Below, in pieces: positions 36,551-44,427 of a stretch of 64,000 bases of DNA. A program made the translations under genes and the position numbers. The stretch spans positions 2,356,001 to 2,420,000 of the forward strand of contig NZ_CP123620.1 in NCBI RefSeq assembly GCF_029873215.1, read 5' to 3'. How positions within the stretch are numbered: the first letter of the stretch is position 1; the number at the start of each line of letters is the position of its first letter. Origin of the DNA: Nocardioides sp. BP30 (GTDB lineage Bacteria; Actinomycetota; Actinomycetes; Propionibacteriales; Nocardioidaceae). The notes beneath the pieces were generated by a model. It saw only the letters and a list, made by a program, of their open reading frames with translations. It made no database searches and was not told the origin of the DNA.

Positions 36551-37479
36551 CCGCAACCTCCTCCGAGAGGGTCGCGACCGTCGCACCCGAGGCCGCCAGC
36601 AACCGGATCCGTACCGGTTCCTGGCGGCCTCGGGCCGGTCACGCGTTCGTCGCGCCGTACGTGGCGCTCCTGGCGCTGTTCGGCATCATCCCGGTCTGCT
36701 ACTCCATCTACCTCGCGTTCACCGACGTGGGCGGTGGCTTCGTCGGCTTCTCCAACTTCAGCCGCACCGCTCAGGACTACCGCTTCCTGCCGGCGCTCGG
36801 TCACGTCGCCGTCTACCTCCTGATCTGGCTGGTGATGCTGAGCGTCCTCGTGGTGCTGCTCACGCTGCTCGTCCACCAGCTGGTGTCACGCCGCACCAAG
36901 ACGGTGATCAGGCTCGCCTACTACATCCCGGGTGCCCTGGCAGGAGCTTCCAGCGTGCTGCTGTGGCTCTTCGTGCTCGACCCGACGGTCAGCCCGGTCG
37001 CGCCGATCCTCAAGGCGCTGGGCAGCGATCACTTCACCGATGTCGTGGCGCCGGGCCATCTACCGGTCATCTTCGCCGTGATCGCCTTCTGGACCGGTGC
37101 GGGTGGCTGGGTCCTGGTGCTCTACGGCGCCCTGAACACGATCCCGTCCGACGTCCTCGAAGCCGCCAAGGTCGACGGGGCCGGACGGGTCCGGACGGCC
37201 CTGCGGATCCAGCTGCCGATGATCCGCAAGTCGATCACCTACATGCTGATCCTCGCCTTCGCCGCGGGCACCCAGCTCTTCGTGGAACCGCAGCTGATCT
37301 CCCAGGCCAGCTTCGGGATCGTGCCCAACGACTACAGCGTCAACCAGCTCGCCTACCAGTACGCATTCACCCAGAACGACTTCAACGGCTCGGCCGCCAT
37401 CGCGCTGGACCTGCTGGTCATCGCGCTGATCAGCACCGGCCTGTTCGTGGCGCGCGGGCGACTCTTCGAGACCGACTAG
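36547..37479 (+). CDS. ABC sugar transporter permease (MalF type)
   Basis: A 310-residue inner-membrane permease with about six hydrophobic helices, the first at about residues 35-58 (FVAPYVALLALFGIIPVCY). The EAA loop that contacts the ATPase is visible as EAAKVDGAGRVRTALRIQLP (about 212). GTG 36547 overlaps the stop of the binding-protein gene (GTGA). The basic stretch NRIRTGSWRPRAGH precedes the first helix on the cytoplasmic side. It pairs with the next permease. Confidence 0.93.
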   Translation: MTATSSERVATVAPEAASNRIRTGSWRPRAGHAFVAPYVALLALFGIIPVCYSIYLAFTDVGGGFVGFSNFSRTAQDYRFLPALGHVAVYLLIWLVMLSVLVVLLTLLVHQLVSRRTKTVIRLAYYIPGALAGASSVLLWLFVLDPTVSPVAPILKALGSDHFTDVVAPGHLPVIFAVIAFWTGAGGWVLVLYGALNTIPSDVLEAAKVDGAGRVRTALRIQLPMIRKSITYMLILAFAAGTQLFVEPQLISQASFGIVPNDYSVNQLAYQYAFTQNDFNGSAAIALDLLVIALISTGLFVARGRLFETD

Positions 37480-37487
37480 GAGAACCG

Positions 37488-38378
37488 ATGTCCTCCCCTG
37501 CCTCCTACACCGCCCAGCGCTGGGCGGGCCGCTCGCTGGTCGCCGTGGTGCTGATCGTGTTCGGGCTCTTCTTCCTGGTCCCGGTGATCTGGCTCCTGCT
37601 GGCCGGGACCAAGACGAACCACCAGCTGGTCGACGGCAACCCGTTCTCCTTCGGCAGTCTGTCCGCTCTACGGCACAACTGGGACGCCCTGATGTCCTTC
37701 CAGAGCGGGTCGTTCAAGACGTGGATGAAGAACTCGGTGCTCTATGCCGGGCTGGCGCTGGTGATCACGCTGGTCGTCAGCATCCCGGCCGGATACGCGT
37801 TGGCGAAGCTGGACTTCAAGGGCCGTCGCCCGCTGCTGATCGTGACGCTCGTGGTGATGCTGATGCCGACCTCGGCGCTGGTCCTGCCGATCTTCCTCGA
37901 GGTCAACTACGTGCACCTCGTCAACACCCCGCTGTCGGTGATCCTGCCCTTCTCGTTCTTCCCCTTCGGCGTCTACCTCGCCTACATCTACTTCGCCGAC
38001 GCGGTTCCCAGCGAGCTCCTCGAGGCGGCGAAGATCGACGGCTGCAGCGAGGTGCGCACCTTCACCGCCATCGCGCTGCCGCTCGGGATGCCGGTGGTGG
38101 CGCTGGTGGGCTTCTTCAGCTTCGTGCAGAACTGGAACAACTTCTTCCTGCCCTACGTGATGCTGCCGCGCAGCGACGCCTACCCCATGCAGGTCGGGTT
38201 GACGCAGATGCTCACCTCCACGCCCAACTTCAACCCGGTGGTGGGCGCCAGTGCCGAGGTGTCACCGCCGGAGCTCGTGCTGGCGACCCTGGTCTCGGCG
38301 GCGCCCGTGCTCGTCATCTTCCTGCTCGCGCAGCGGTACGTCGTCAGCGGGCTGACCGCCGGCGCGACGAAGGGCTGA
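37488..38378 (+). CDS. ABC sugar transporter permease (MalG type)
   Basis: A 296-residue permease with six predicted helices, beginning with SLVAVVLIVFGLFFLVPVIW (about 16-35). The EAA motif is EAAKIDGCSEVRTFTAIALP (about 182). AGGAG lies 6-10 bp before the ATG. No ATP-binding subunit gene follows: the strand ends here and the next gene is convergent. A shared MsmK-like ATPase encoded elsewhere is therefore likely, as is common for actinobacterial sugar importers. Confidence 0.93.
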   Translation: MSSPASYTAQRWAGRSLVAVVLIVFGLFFLVPVIWLLLAGTKTNHQLVDGNPFSFGSLSALRHNWDALMSFQSGSFKTWMKNSVLYAGLALVITLVVSIPAGYALAKLDFKGRRPLLIVTLVVMLMPTSALVLPIFLEVNYVHLVNTPLSVILPFSFFPFGVYLAYIYFADAVPSELLEAAKIDGCSEVRTFTAIALPLGMPVVALVGFFSFVQNWNNFFLPYVMLPRSDAYPMQVGLTQMLTSTPNFNPVVGASAEVSPPELVLATLVSAAPVLVIFLLAQRYVVSGLTAGATKG

Positions 38379-38383
38379 GCCCG

Positions 38384-38402
38384 ACCCGGGTCGTCGCCGG
38401 GT
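38384..38402. terminator. Small hairpin between convergent genes
   Basis: ACCCGG (38384-38389) pairs with CCGGGT (38397-38402) around a 7-base loop, within the 27-bp gap between the permease and phosphatase stops. The stem is short and has no T tract. Confidence 0.35.
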
Positions 38403-38405
38403 GGG

Positions 38406-40976
38406 TCAATCCTCCGGCAGCAGCCGCACGGCGACCAGGGCGACGTCGTCCTCGGGGTCATCCGGCAGGAGCCTGCGCAGCAGCTCGTCGCACAGCTCCT
38501 CGAGCCCGTACCCGTCGTGGATCAGCTCGGTGAAGGTGGCGGCGAGGCGGTCGATGCCCTCGTCGATGACCTCGCCGCGTCGTTCGACCAGTCCGTCGGT
38601 GTAGAACAGCAGCGTGCTGCCGCGCGGCAGCGTCACCACGTTCTCCGCGCGCACCGACGTCGGCTCCAGGCCGAGCAGGACGTCGGACCTCTCGCCCCAC
38701 AGCACCTCCGTGCCCTGCGGCACGCCCCGGGGGTGGGTCACGACGACCGGCGGTGGGTGGCCGGCGTTGGACCAGCGCAGCCGGGTGACGCCCTGCCGAC
38801 GCTCCTCGGGCGTCTGCTCGAGACGAGCGACCACGACCGTGGCGGTGATCCTGATCAGCAGCCGTGACATCGCCTGGTCGACCTGGCTGAGCAGCTGCGC
38901 GGGCGAGGCCTCGGTGACGGCTGCGACGCCGCGCAGGATGTTGCGGAGCTGGCCCATCGCCGCAGCGGCGGCGGAGTCGTGGCCGAGCACGTCGCCGATG
39001 ACGACGACGGTGGCACCCTGGGGCTGCAGGAACGAGTCGTACCAGTCGCCGCCGACCTGGGCGACCTCGGCCGCCGGCTGGTAGCGCACCGCGACGTGGA
39101 GATGGTCCGGCTCGGGCGGCGGCGTCATCATGCTGCGCTGCAGCTCACCGGCCAGGTCCCGCTGCTCGGCGTAGAGCCGGGCGTTGTCGAGGGCCAGGCC
39201 GGCGCGGTCGCCGAGCTCCTTGAGCAGGACGAGGTCCGCCGCGTCGAAGCCGGGATGTCCCGCACCGCGGAAGATCGACAGCAGGCCCAGCGTGCGGCCC
39301 CGAGCGCGCATGGGCACGACCGCCGCGGCGGTGGGGGCGAGCTGGATGAGCGCGTCGCGGGCCTCACCGGCGGACAGGACCGAGGCGACAGCGTCGGTCG
39401 CGTCGGTCGGCACCACGATCGGTGCGGCCGAGCGCAGCGCTCGGGCGAAGAAGGAAGCGTCGGTCAGGGCGGGCACCCGCGTCGCGGCGTACCGGCTCAC
39501 CAGCGATCGTCGGGCCTCGTCGACGTGCCAGCCGCCCACGTCGCGCAGGCCACGTCGCCAGTCGGAGGAGGAGATCCTGCCGTGGTCGGTGAGGGTGACC
39601 AGGCACCACTCCCCGAGCTCGGGAACCACCAGCCGTGCCAACCGGCCCACGGCCGTGTCCCCGTCCCAGGTGTCGGCCATCTCGGCACCTGCCTCTGCCA
39701 GGAGCGTGGAACGGCGACTGGCCCGGTCGAGCTCCTCCTGCGCGTGATGGCGTGCGGTGATGTCGATGAAGTACACCGACAGTCCCTCGGGCGTTGGCCA
39801 GCCACGCACCTCGTAGTGGGCATCGAGCGGAGGGGGGTAGTACGCCTCGAACGTCACCGGCTCGCCGGAGGCCATGGCGTGGCGGTACTGCCGCTCGAAC
39901 TCGCTACCGACAGCGGCGGGGAACAGCTCCCAGAGCACCCCGCCGACCCACTCGACGCCGATCCCGCCCAACAGTCGCTTCGCCTCACTGTTGGCATAGG
40001 TGACCCGCCAGGACCGGTCGAGGCTGAAGAAGGCGGTAGGCATGGATTCCAGCACCCGTGCGACCCGCGCCTCGTCCGCCTGCTCGGCGGTGGTGTCCGA
40101 AGCTGCGCCCAGGAGCCGGATCGCGCGTCCGTCCGGACCCGGCATCGCTCGGCCACGCGCGGAGATCCAGCGCAGATCCCCCGAAGGCAGCAGCACGCGG
40201 TACTCGGCCGTGTAGGTGCCGACGGTCTCGACGGCGTCGGCGAGCGCCTGGGTCACCCGGTCCCGATCGTCGGGGTGGACGACGGCGTTGAAGGCCTCGA
40301 TCGTTCCCCCGAACGTGTCACGGTCGAGCCCGAAGAGCTCGAGCGATCGCCCATCCCAGTTCAGCTCGCCGGTGACCAGGTCCCAGTCGAAGGCACCGAC
40401 CTCGCTGGCATCGATGGCCAGCTGCCACAGCACCCGCTCGTCCTCGACGCTCGCCTCCAGGTCCGCCAGCTCGAGCTCCGCTGCAACGGTCTGTGCGAGC
40501 GAGCTCAGGAAGTCGACATCCGTCTCGGACCACTGCCGAGGATGGGGTTCGAAGACGCACACAGCTCCTACGACGAACCCGGCGACCCGCAGCGGGACGC
40601 CCAGGTAGGCGCCGACGGTGCCGTCGGCGACGGAGGGTAGGTGGGTCACGCGCGCATCGGTCAGCGCATCGTCGACCCGCAGCGGTGCTGCGTCGTGGGC
40701 GACCAGGGCGCACAACGCCTCCGTCGCCGGGGTGGGGGAGCGCCGGGTGGCAGCGGTGCCGGCAGCGCCGACCACCCGCTGCTGCTCGCCGATCAGCGAG
40801 ACCTGTGCCGCTGCGACATGGAGGGCATGGGTCGCGAGCTTGGTCAACCGATCCAGTGCGGCCGTCCGGTCCCGCCTACCCGTGCGGGGTTCGCCCGCCT
40901 GGTAGGAGTGCCACTGCCGTTCGGCCTCGGCCCTGCCGTCGCCGGTCCCGTGACCCGCGGCGCGATCCTCTGGCAT
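38406..40976 (-). CDS. GAF-PAS-PAS-GAF-SpoIIE serine phosphatase
   Basis: An 856-residue cytoplasmic sensor phosphatase. Domains in order are GAF (about 35-170), PAS (about 190-305), PAS (about 315-430), GAF (about 440-600) and a PP2C/SpoIIE phosphatase (about 625-856). The metal-binding residues of the phosphatase are present in VGGDWYD, VIGDVLGHD, FYTDGLVERR and EDDVALVAV. Such enzymes dephosphorylate STAS anti-sigma-factor antagonists in response to signals sensed by GAF/PAS. A STAS gene is divergent from it 145 bp away, a likely partner. ATG 40976 has GAGAAGGG upstream; the longer open frame is less likely. Confidence 0.9.
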   Translation of the reverse strand: MPEDRAAGHGTGDGRAEAERQWHSYQAGEPRTGRRDRTAALDRLTKLATHALHVAAAQVSLIGEQQRVVGAAGTAATRRSPTPATEALCALVAHDAAPLRVDDALTDARVTHLPSVADGTVGAYLGVPLRVAGFVVGAVCVFEPHPRQWSETDVDFLSSLAQTVAAELELADLEASVEDERVLWQLAIDASEVGAFDWDLVTGELNWDGRSLELFGLDRDTFGGTIEAFNAVVHPDDRDRVTQALADAVETVGTYTAEYRVLLPSGDLRWISARGRAMPGPDGRAIRLLGAASDTTAEQADEARVARVLESMPTAFFSLDRSWRVTYANSEAKRLLGGIGVEWVGGVLWELFPAAVGSEFERQYRHAMASGEPVTFEAYYPPPLDAHYEVRGWPTPEGLSVYFIDITARHHAQEELDRASRRSTLLAEAGAEMADTWDGDTAVGRLARLVVPELGEWCLVTLTDHGRISSSDWRRGLRDVGGWHVDEARRSLVSRYAATRVPALTDASFFARALRSAAPIVVPTDATDAVASVLSAGEARDALIQLAPTAAAVVPMRARGRTLGLLSIFRGAGHPGFDAADLVLLKELGDRAGLALDNARLYAEQRDLAGELQRSMMTPPPEPDHLHVAVRYQPAAEVAQVGGDWYDSFLQPQGATVVVIGDVLGHDSAAAAAMGQLRNILRGVAAVTEASPAQLLSQVDQAMSRLLIRITATVVVARLEQTPEERRQGVTRLRWSNAGHPPPVVVTHPRGVPQGTEVLWGERSDVLLGLEPTSVRAENVVTLPRGSTLLFYTDGLVERRGEVIDEGIDRLAATFTELIHDGYGLEELCDELLRRLLPDDPEDDVALVAVRLLPED

Positions 40977-41121
40977 GACCGGAACCCTTCTCGTGCCACC
41001 GCTCGCCCGGGTGCACCAGCGGCCGTGGTCCATGAGCGATTCCTCGTCGAATTCTGGCACAGCGTCGATGCACCGGTCCGCGGTCCAGCGAATGTGCTGC
41101 CCGGGATGAGACCATCGAGTC

Positions 41122-41502
41122 ATGGTGGCATCGGAGTCGGAGCGGGGCGCGCTCACCATCGCCGTGGCGGAGGACGCCGGCGACCACCTCGTCACGCTCA
41201 GCGGTGAGCTCGACCTGCTGCACGTGGCCACCCTGCGCCACCGCCTGGAGGCCCTCCTCGTCGAGGGCTCCGCTCAGCTCGTCATCGACCTGCGCGGTCT
41301 CGCGTTCATCGACTCCTCGGGCCTCGGCGCGCTGGTCGCCGTGCACAAGAAGGCCAAGGTGCTGCGCGGCGGGATAGCGCTGGTCGTGGAAGAGGGGCCC
41401 GTCGATCGCCTGCTCACGCTGACCGGGATGCGACATGTGCTGCGCGTCTTCGTCACGGTCGAGGACGCGCTGAGGGAGGCGCGCGCCGCTCGGCGGCGGT
41501 GA
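41122..41502 (+). CDS. STAS-domain anti-sigma factor antagonist
   Basis: A 126-residue SpoIIAA-like protein. The STAS domain covers about residues 10-115, with the strand VTLSGELDLLHVATLR and the phosphorylation site in DLRGLAFIDSSGLGALVAVH (Ser about 71-72). When dephosphorylated it would bind an anti-sigma factor kinase and release a sigma factor. The divergent SpoIIE phosphatase is the likely activator. No HPK-like anti-sigma kinase or sigma factor gene is nearby. The stop is 3 bp from that of the convergent oxidase gene. Confidence 0.9.
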   Translation: MVASESERGALTIAVAEDAGDHLVTLSGELDLLHVATLRHRLEALLVEGSAQLVIDLRGLAFIDSSGLGALVAVHKKAKVLRGGIALVVEEGPVDRLLTLTGMRHVLRVFVTVEDALREARAARRR

Positions 41503-41505
41503 TCC

Positions 41506-43098
41506 TCACCAGCTCTGTGGCTGGGTGAACATACGGTGCGGGTCGTAGGTGGACTTCACGGTGGCCAGTCGCTCGGCGTTCGCGCCGAAGTAGGCGCGCC
41601 GGTAGTCCTGGACGGCGGTGTCGGCATAGTTCACGTAGGCGCCCTGGCCCCACCACGGGGTGAGGGCGGTGCGCAGGCCCCGTACGTAGGCGCGGGCAGC
41701 GTCGGCGCGATCGGGGTCGTGGTAGGTGGCGGTGTACTGGACGGTCATCAGGGCTTGCCGGTGGACGAAGGCGGTGTCGGCCGGGTCGAGGTCGCGCACT
41801 CTCCCGCCGAGTGCGTCCAGGGATGCTCCCGCTTCGTGCAACCCGCTGTCCTGGGCGTCCTGAACCCGGTCGAGGAGGGCGGTGATGCCGGCGCTGGGCA
41901 GCGTCCGGTAGGCCACGTGCGACGTGGCGGCGAACGCCTCGCGGGTCAGCGCTCCGCCCGGGCCGGTGTGGCACCGTGCGACGGGGATCTGGGCGCAGCC
42001 GGCGTAGCCCGCCATGGCGGCGCGGTACTCGCGCAGCGCCGTCGACCTGCTCGACGGCGGCGGGGTGTCGCGCAGGAGGCCGGCGAGCTGAGCGGGGAGC
42101 GAGGCGGGCGGCCCCGTCCACGTCCCGGAGAGCGAGAGCACCGGGCCGTCGGGGTGAGCGCTCCCAGCGAGCGACTTCAGCGTCGACCAGAGGCGGCTGT
42201 CGGCGCCGGGAGCCCAGCGCTGCCACGCGTCCACCACAGCGGCTGCGTCGTGCAGCGACCAGGTCAGGTAGAAGGTGGCCAGCCGTGGGGCGGGCTGGGT
42301 GGCGAACGTGAAGCGCGTGACCACGCCGACCTGGCCACCGCCACCACCGCGAAGCGCCCAGAACAGGTCGGGATCGTGATCGGCGTCCACGGTGCGGACC
42401 CGGCCCTCCGGGGTCACGACCTCCATGGCCCGCACGGCGTCGCAGGTCAGGCCGAGGGCCCGGGTCAGGACACCGACGCCACCGCCCTGGGTCAGTCCGG
42501 CGACGCCGACGGTGGCGCAGGACCCAGCCGGGACGGCGCGTCCGCGCGCGCCGAGAGTGTCGTAGACGACGGCGAGGGCCGCGCCCGCTCCCACCGTCGC
42601 GGTGGCGCCGTCGACGGCCACCTGGTCGAGCGACCGGCAGTCGAGCACCAGGGCACGAGGCGTTCCGGTCACGGCCCCGCCGCCCGCCGACCAGCCCGGA
42701 TAGCTGTGGCCGCCCGATCGGATCGCCAGCGGAACTGCGTGGTCGGCGGCGAAGCGCAGCGCCGTGGCCACGTCGTCGGCCCCCGCCACCCGCAGGACTG
42801 CCAGCGGTCGGGCCGCGTCGTACGCGGGGTTCTCCACCAGCCTGGCCTGCCCGTACGCCGAGGTTCCGGACAGGGCCAGGCTGCCCGAGACGTTGCGGCG
42901 GAGCTGCTCCCAGCCGGCACCGGTGGGTGATGCGCCCGACTGTGGGCCGGTGGGCACCGACGAGCCGGCGCTCGCGCTGGCGCCGGAACGTGCACCGTGG
43001 TCGGTGGTGCAGCCGGCGAGAGCGCCGAGCGCTGCGGCGAACGTGCCGGTCGCCAGGGCCCGACGGGTGAGGAACGGCGTCTGCGACGAGTCGGGCAC
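41506..43098 (-). CDS. Secreted FAD-linked oxidoreductase, berberine bridge enzyme type
   Basis: A protein of about 530 residues. The N terminus has a twin-Arg pair (FLTRRALATG), a hydrophobic stretch and a lipobox-like LAGC, suggesting Tat export and lipid anchoring. The FAD-binding domain (about 85-255) includes the flavin-linking His in RSGGHSYPGWS and ATVGVAGLTQGGGVG. The C-terminal BBE element is YFGANAERLATVKSTYDPHR with MFTQPQSW. Substrates of this family range from alkaloids to oligosaccharides. GTG 43098 is chosen; TTG 43110 is the alternative and neither has a clear ribosome binding site. It lies 60 bp downstream of the dioxygenase gene, probably in one operon. Confidence 0.82.
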   Translation of the reverse strand: MPDSSQTPFLTRRALATGTFAAALGALAGCTTDHGARSGASASAGSSVPTGPQSGASPTGAGWEQLRRNVSGSLALSGTSAYGQARLVENPAYDAARPLAVLRVAGADDVATALRFAADHAVPLAIRSGGHSYPGWSAGGGAVTGTPRALVLDCRSLDQVAVDGATATVGAGAALAVVYDTLGARGRAVPAGSCATVGVAGLTQGGGVGVLTRALGLTCDAVRAMEVVTPEGRVRTVDADHDPDLFWALRGGGGGQVGVVTRFTFATQPAPRLATFYLTWSLHDAAAVVDAWQRWAPGADSRLWSTLKSLAGSAHPDGPVLSLSGTWTGPPASLPAQLAGLLRDTPPPSSRSTALREYRAAMAGYAGCAQIPVARCHTGPGGALTREAFAATSHVAYRTLPSAGITALLDRVQDAQDSGLHEAGASLDALGGRVRDLDPADTAFVHRQALMTVQYTATYHDPDRADAARAYVRGLRTALTPWWGQGAYVNYADTAVQDYRRAYFGANAERLATVKSTYDPHRMFTQPQSW

Positions 43099-43158
43099 GT
43101 CGGTATTCAAGCAGGGTGAGGCTCAGCCGGGGCCTGCAGGCGCCGCTCGGCCGGAGGA

Positions 43159-44199
43159 TCAGCCGCGTGCCGCGTGGACCCGCTCGGCCTCGCGGGCCGC
43201 GGAGCTGTTGAGGACGCCGGCCCGTGAGCCGGAGAGCTTGGCGCGGATGTGCTCGTCGACGGTGACGGCGCTGTAGCGAGCCGGCGACGCCTCGCCGAGG
43301 AATCCAGGCAGCGGCCCGACCACCGCCTCGGCATCGCCGTCGAAGAAGTACGCCGCCGAGCGCCGCCGCAGGATGGTGCCGTCCACGATCGGCGGCTTCA
43401 CGCGATGCAGCGTGGAGAGCCACTGCTCGTTGGTGAGCCGTGTGGTCAGGTCGCCCAGGTTGATCAGCAGGGCACCGTCGGCGGGGCTGACGTCGTGCCA
43501 CCGGCCGTCGGCCAGCACCTGGAGTCCCTTGACCTGGTCGGCCCACAGGATCGTGACGATCCCGTAGTCGGTGTGTGCGCCCATCCCGATCAGGTCGTCC
43601 TCCACCAGCAGGTCGGTCCCGGCGGGCAACGCGTAGTTGTTCAGCCGCAGCACCTCGATGGGATGGGTCGCGAGCCGACCGATGCTGCCGCGCCCCAGAC
43701 CGAGGGCGTCCTCGAAGATCTCGATCATCGTCCGGGCCACCCGCCCGGCGTGCGCACGCCACGCATCGACGGCCTCCTGGAAGCCCGGGACGCTGGGCCA
43801 GGTGTTGGCTGCGTAGTGCTCGGCGAGCAGGTCGGCATCGGGGTGGTCGGCAGTGCTCGTGCCGACGTTGAACGCCTCGAAGAAGTCCTTCATCCGGGCC
43901 TCGGACTGGACGCCGGCGCTCAGGGCCAGGCTCTCCGACTTCGGCGGGGTGTAGCCGCGGTTCTCGTGCGCCGGGCGGATCCATTGGCTCTTGGTCGACA
44001 GCGGCAGCCCGAACAGGGCGTCGACGGCGTCCGCGAGGGCCTCGACCGCCTCGTCCGGGACGCCGTGGCCGAGGATCTGGATGAACCCGACGTCGCGGCA
44101 GGCCGCGTCGACAGCGGCGGCGACGGCGGCCCGCTCCTGCTCGCCACCGCCGCTGACATAGGGCGAGACGTCGACGACGGGAACGTGGAACGCGCTCAC
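43159..44199 (-). CDS. 2-oxoglutarate/Fe(II) oxygenase, isopenicillin N synthase family
   Basis: A 346-residue non-haem iron oxygenase. The N-terminal DIOX_N region begins VPVVDVSPYVSG and includes FIQILGHGVPDEAV. The iron ligands are His and Asp in MGAHTDYGIVTIL (about residue 222) and the distal His in STLHRV (about 283), with the Arg/Ser 2-oxoglutarate motif in RRRSAAYFF. Members hydroxylate or desaturate small metabolites; this one's substrate is unknown. GTG 44199 is supported by AGGAGG 7 bp upstream. The divergent gap to the EAL-DICT gene (44200-44427) shows no other gene. Confidence 0.87.
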   Translation of the reverse strand: MSAFHVPVVDVSPYVSGGGEQERAAVAAAVDAACRDVGFIQILGHGVPDEAVEALADAVDALFGLPLSTKSQWIRPAHENRGYTPPKSESLALSAGVQSEARMKDFFEAFNVGTSTADHPDADLLAEHYAANTWPSVPGFQEAVDAWRAHAGRVARTMIEIFEDALGLGRGSIGRLATHPIEVLRLNNYALPAGTDLLVEDDLIGMGAHTDYGIVTILWADQVKGLQVLADGRWHDVSPADGALLINLGDLTTRLTNEQWLSTLHRVKPPIVDGTILRRRSAAYFFDGDAEAVVGPLPGFLGEASPARYSAVTVDEHIRAKLSGSRAGVLNSSAAREAERVHAARG

Positions 44200-44427
44200 G
44201 GTGGTCCTCCTCGGACGCGGTCGGGCTCGACGGCGGAGGTGGCTGTGCTCCTGCTCGCGGAGCCACGCCGTCGTGTGGACCCCGGTGACGGGAGACGCTA
44301 GAAGGCGCTGGTTTCGGCGGTGTTTCGATGATCGGACCGCCGCGCTCGTGCCAGACTCCGGTGTTGTCCTCAACCGGATCGGCCTCCAGCCGATTTTCCT
44401 TCGGGGTCGCATATGGAGGACGCACAG

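Noticed and set aside
20111..38378. Horizontally acquired island
   Set aside because: Base composition and codon use look the same as the housekeeping genes, and there are no mobility genes or flanking repeats, so transfer cannot be supported from sequence alone.
43098..44412. Natural product gene cluster
   Set aside because: Only two tailoring-type enzymes are present; no synthase, carrier protein or export genes lie near them.
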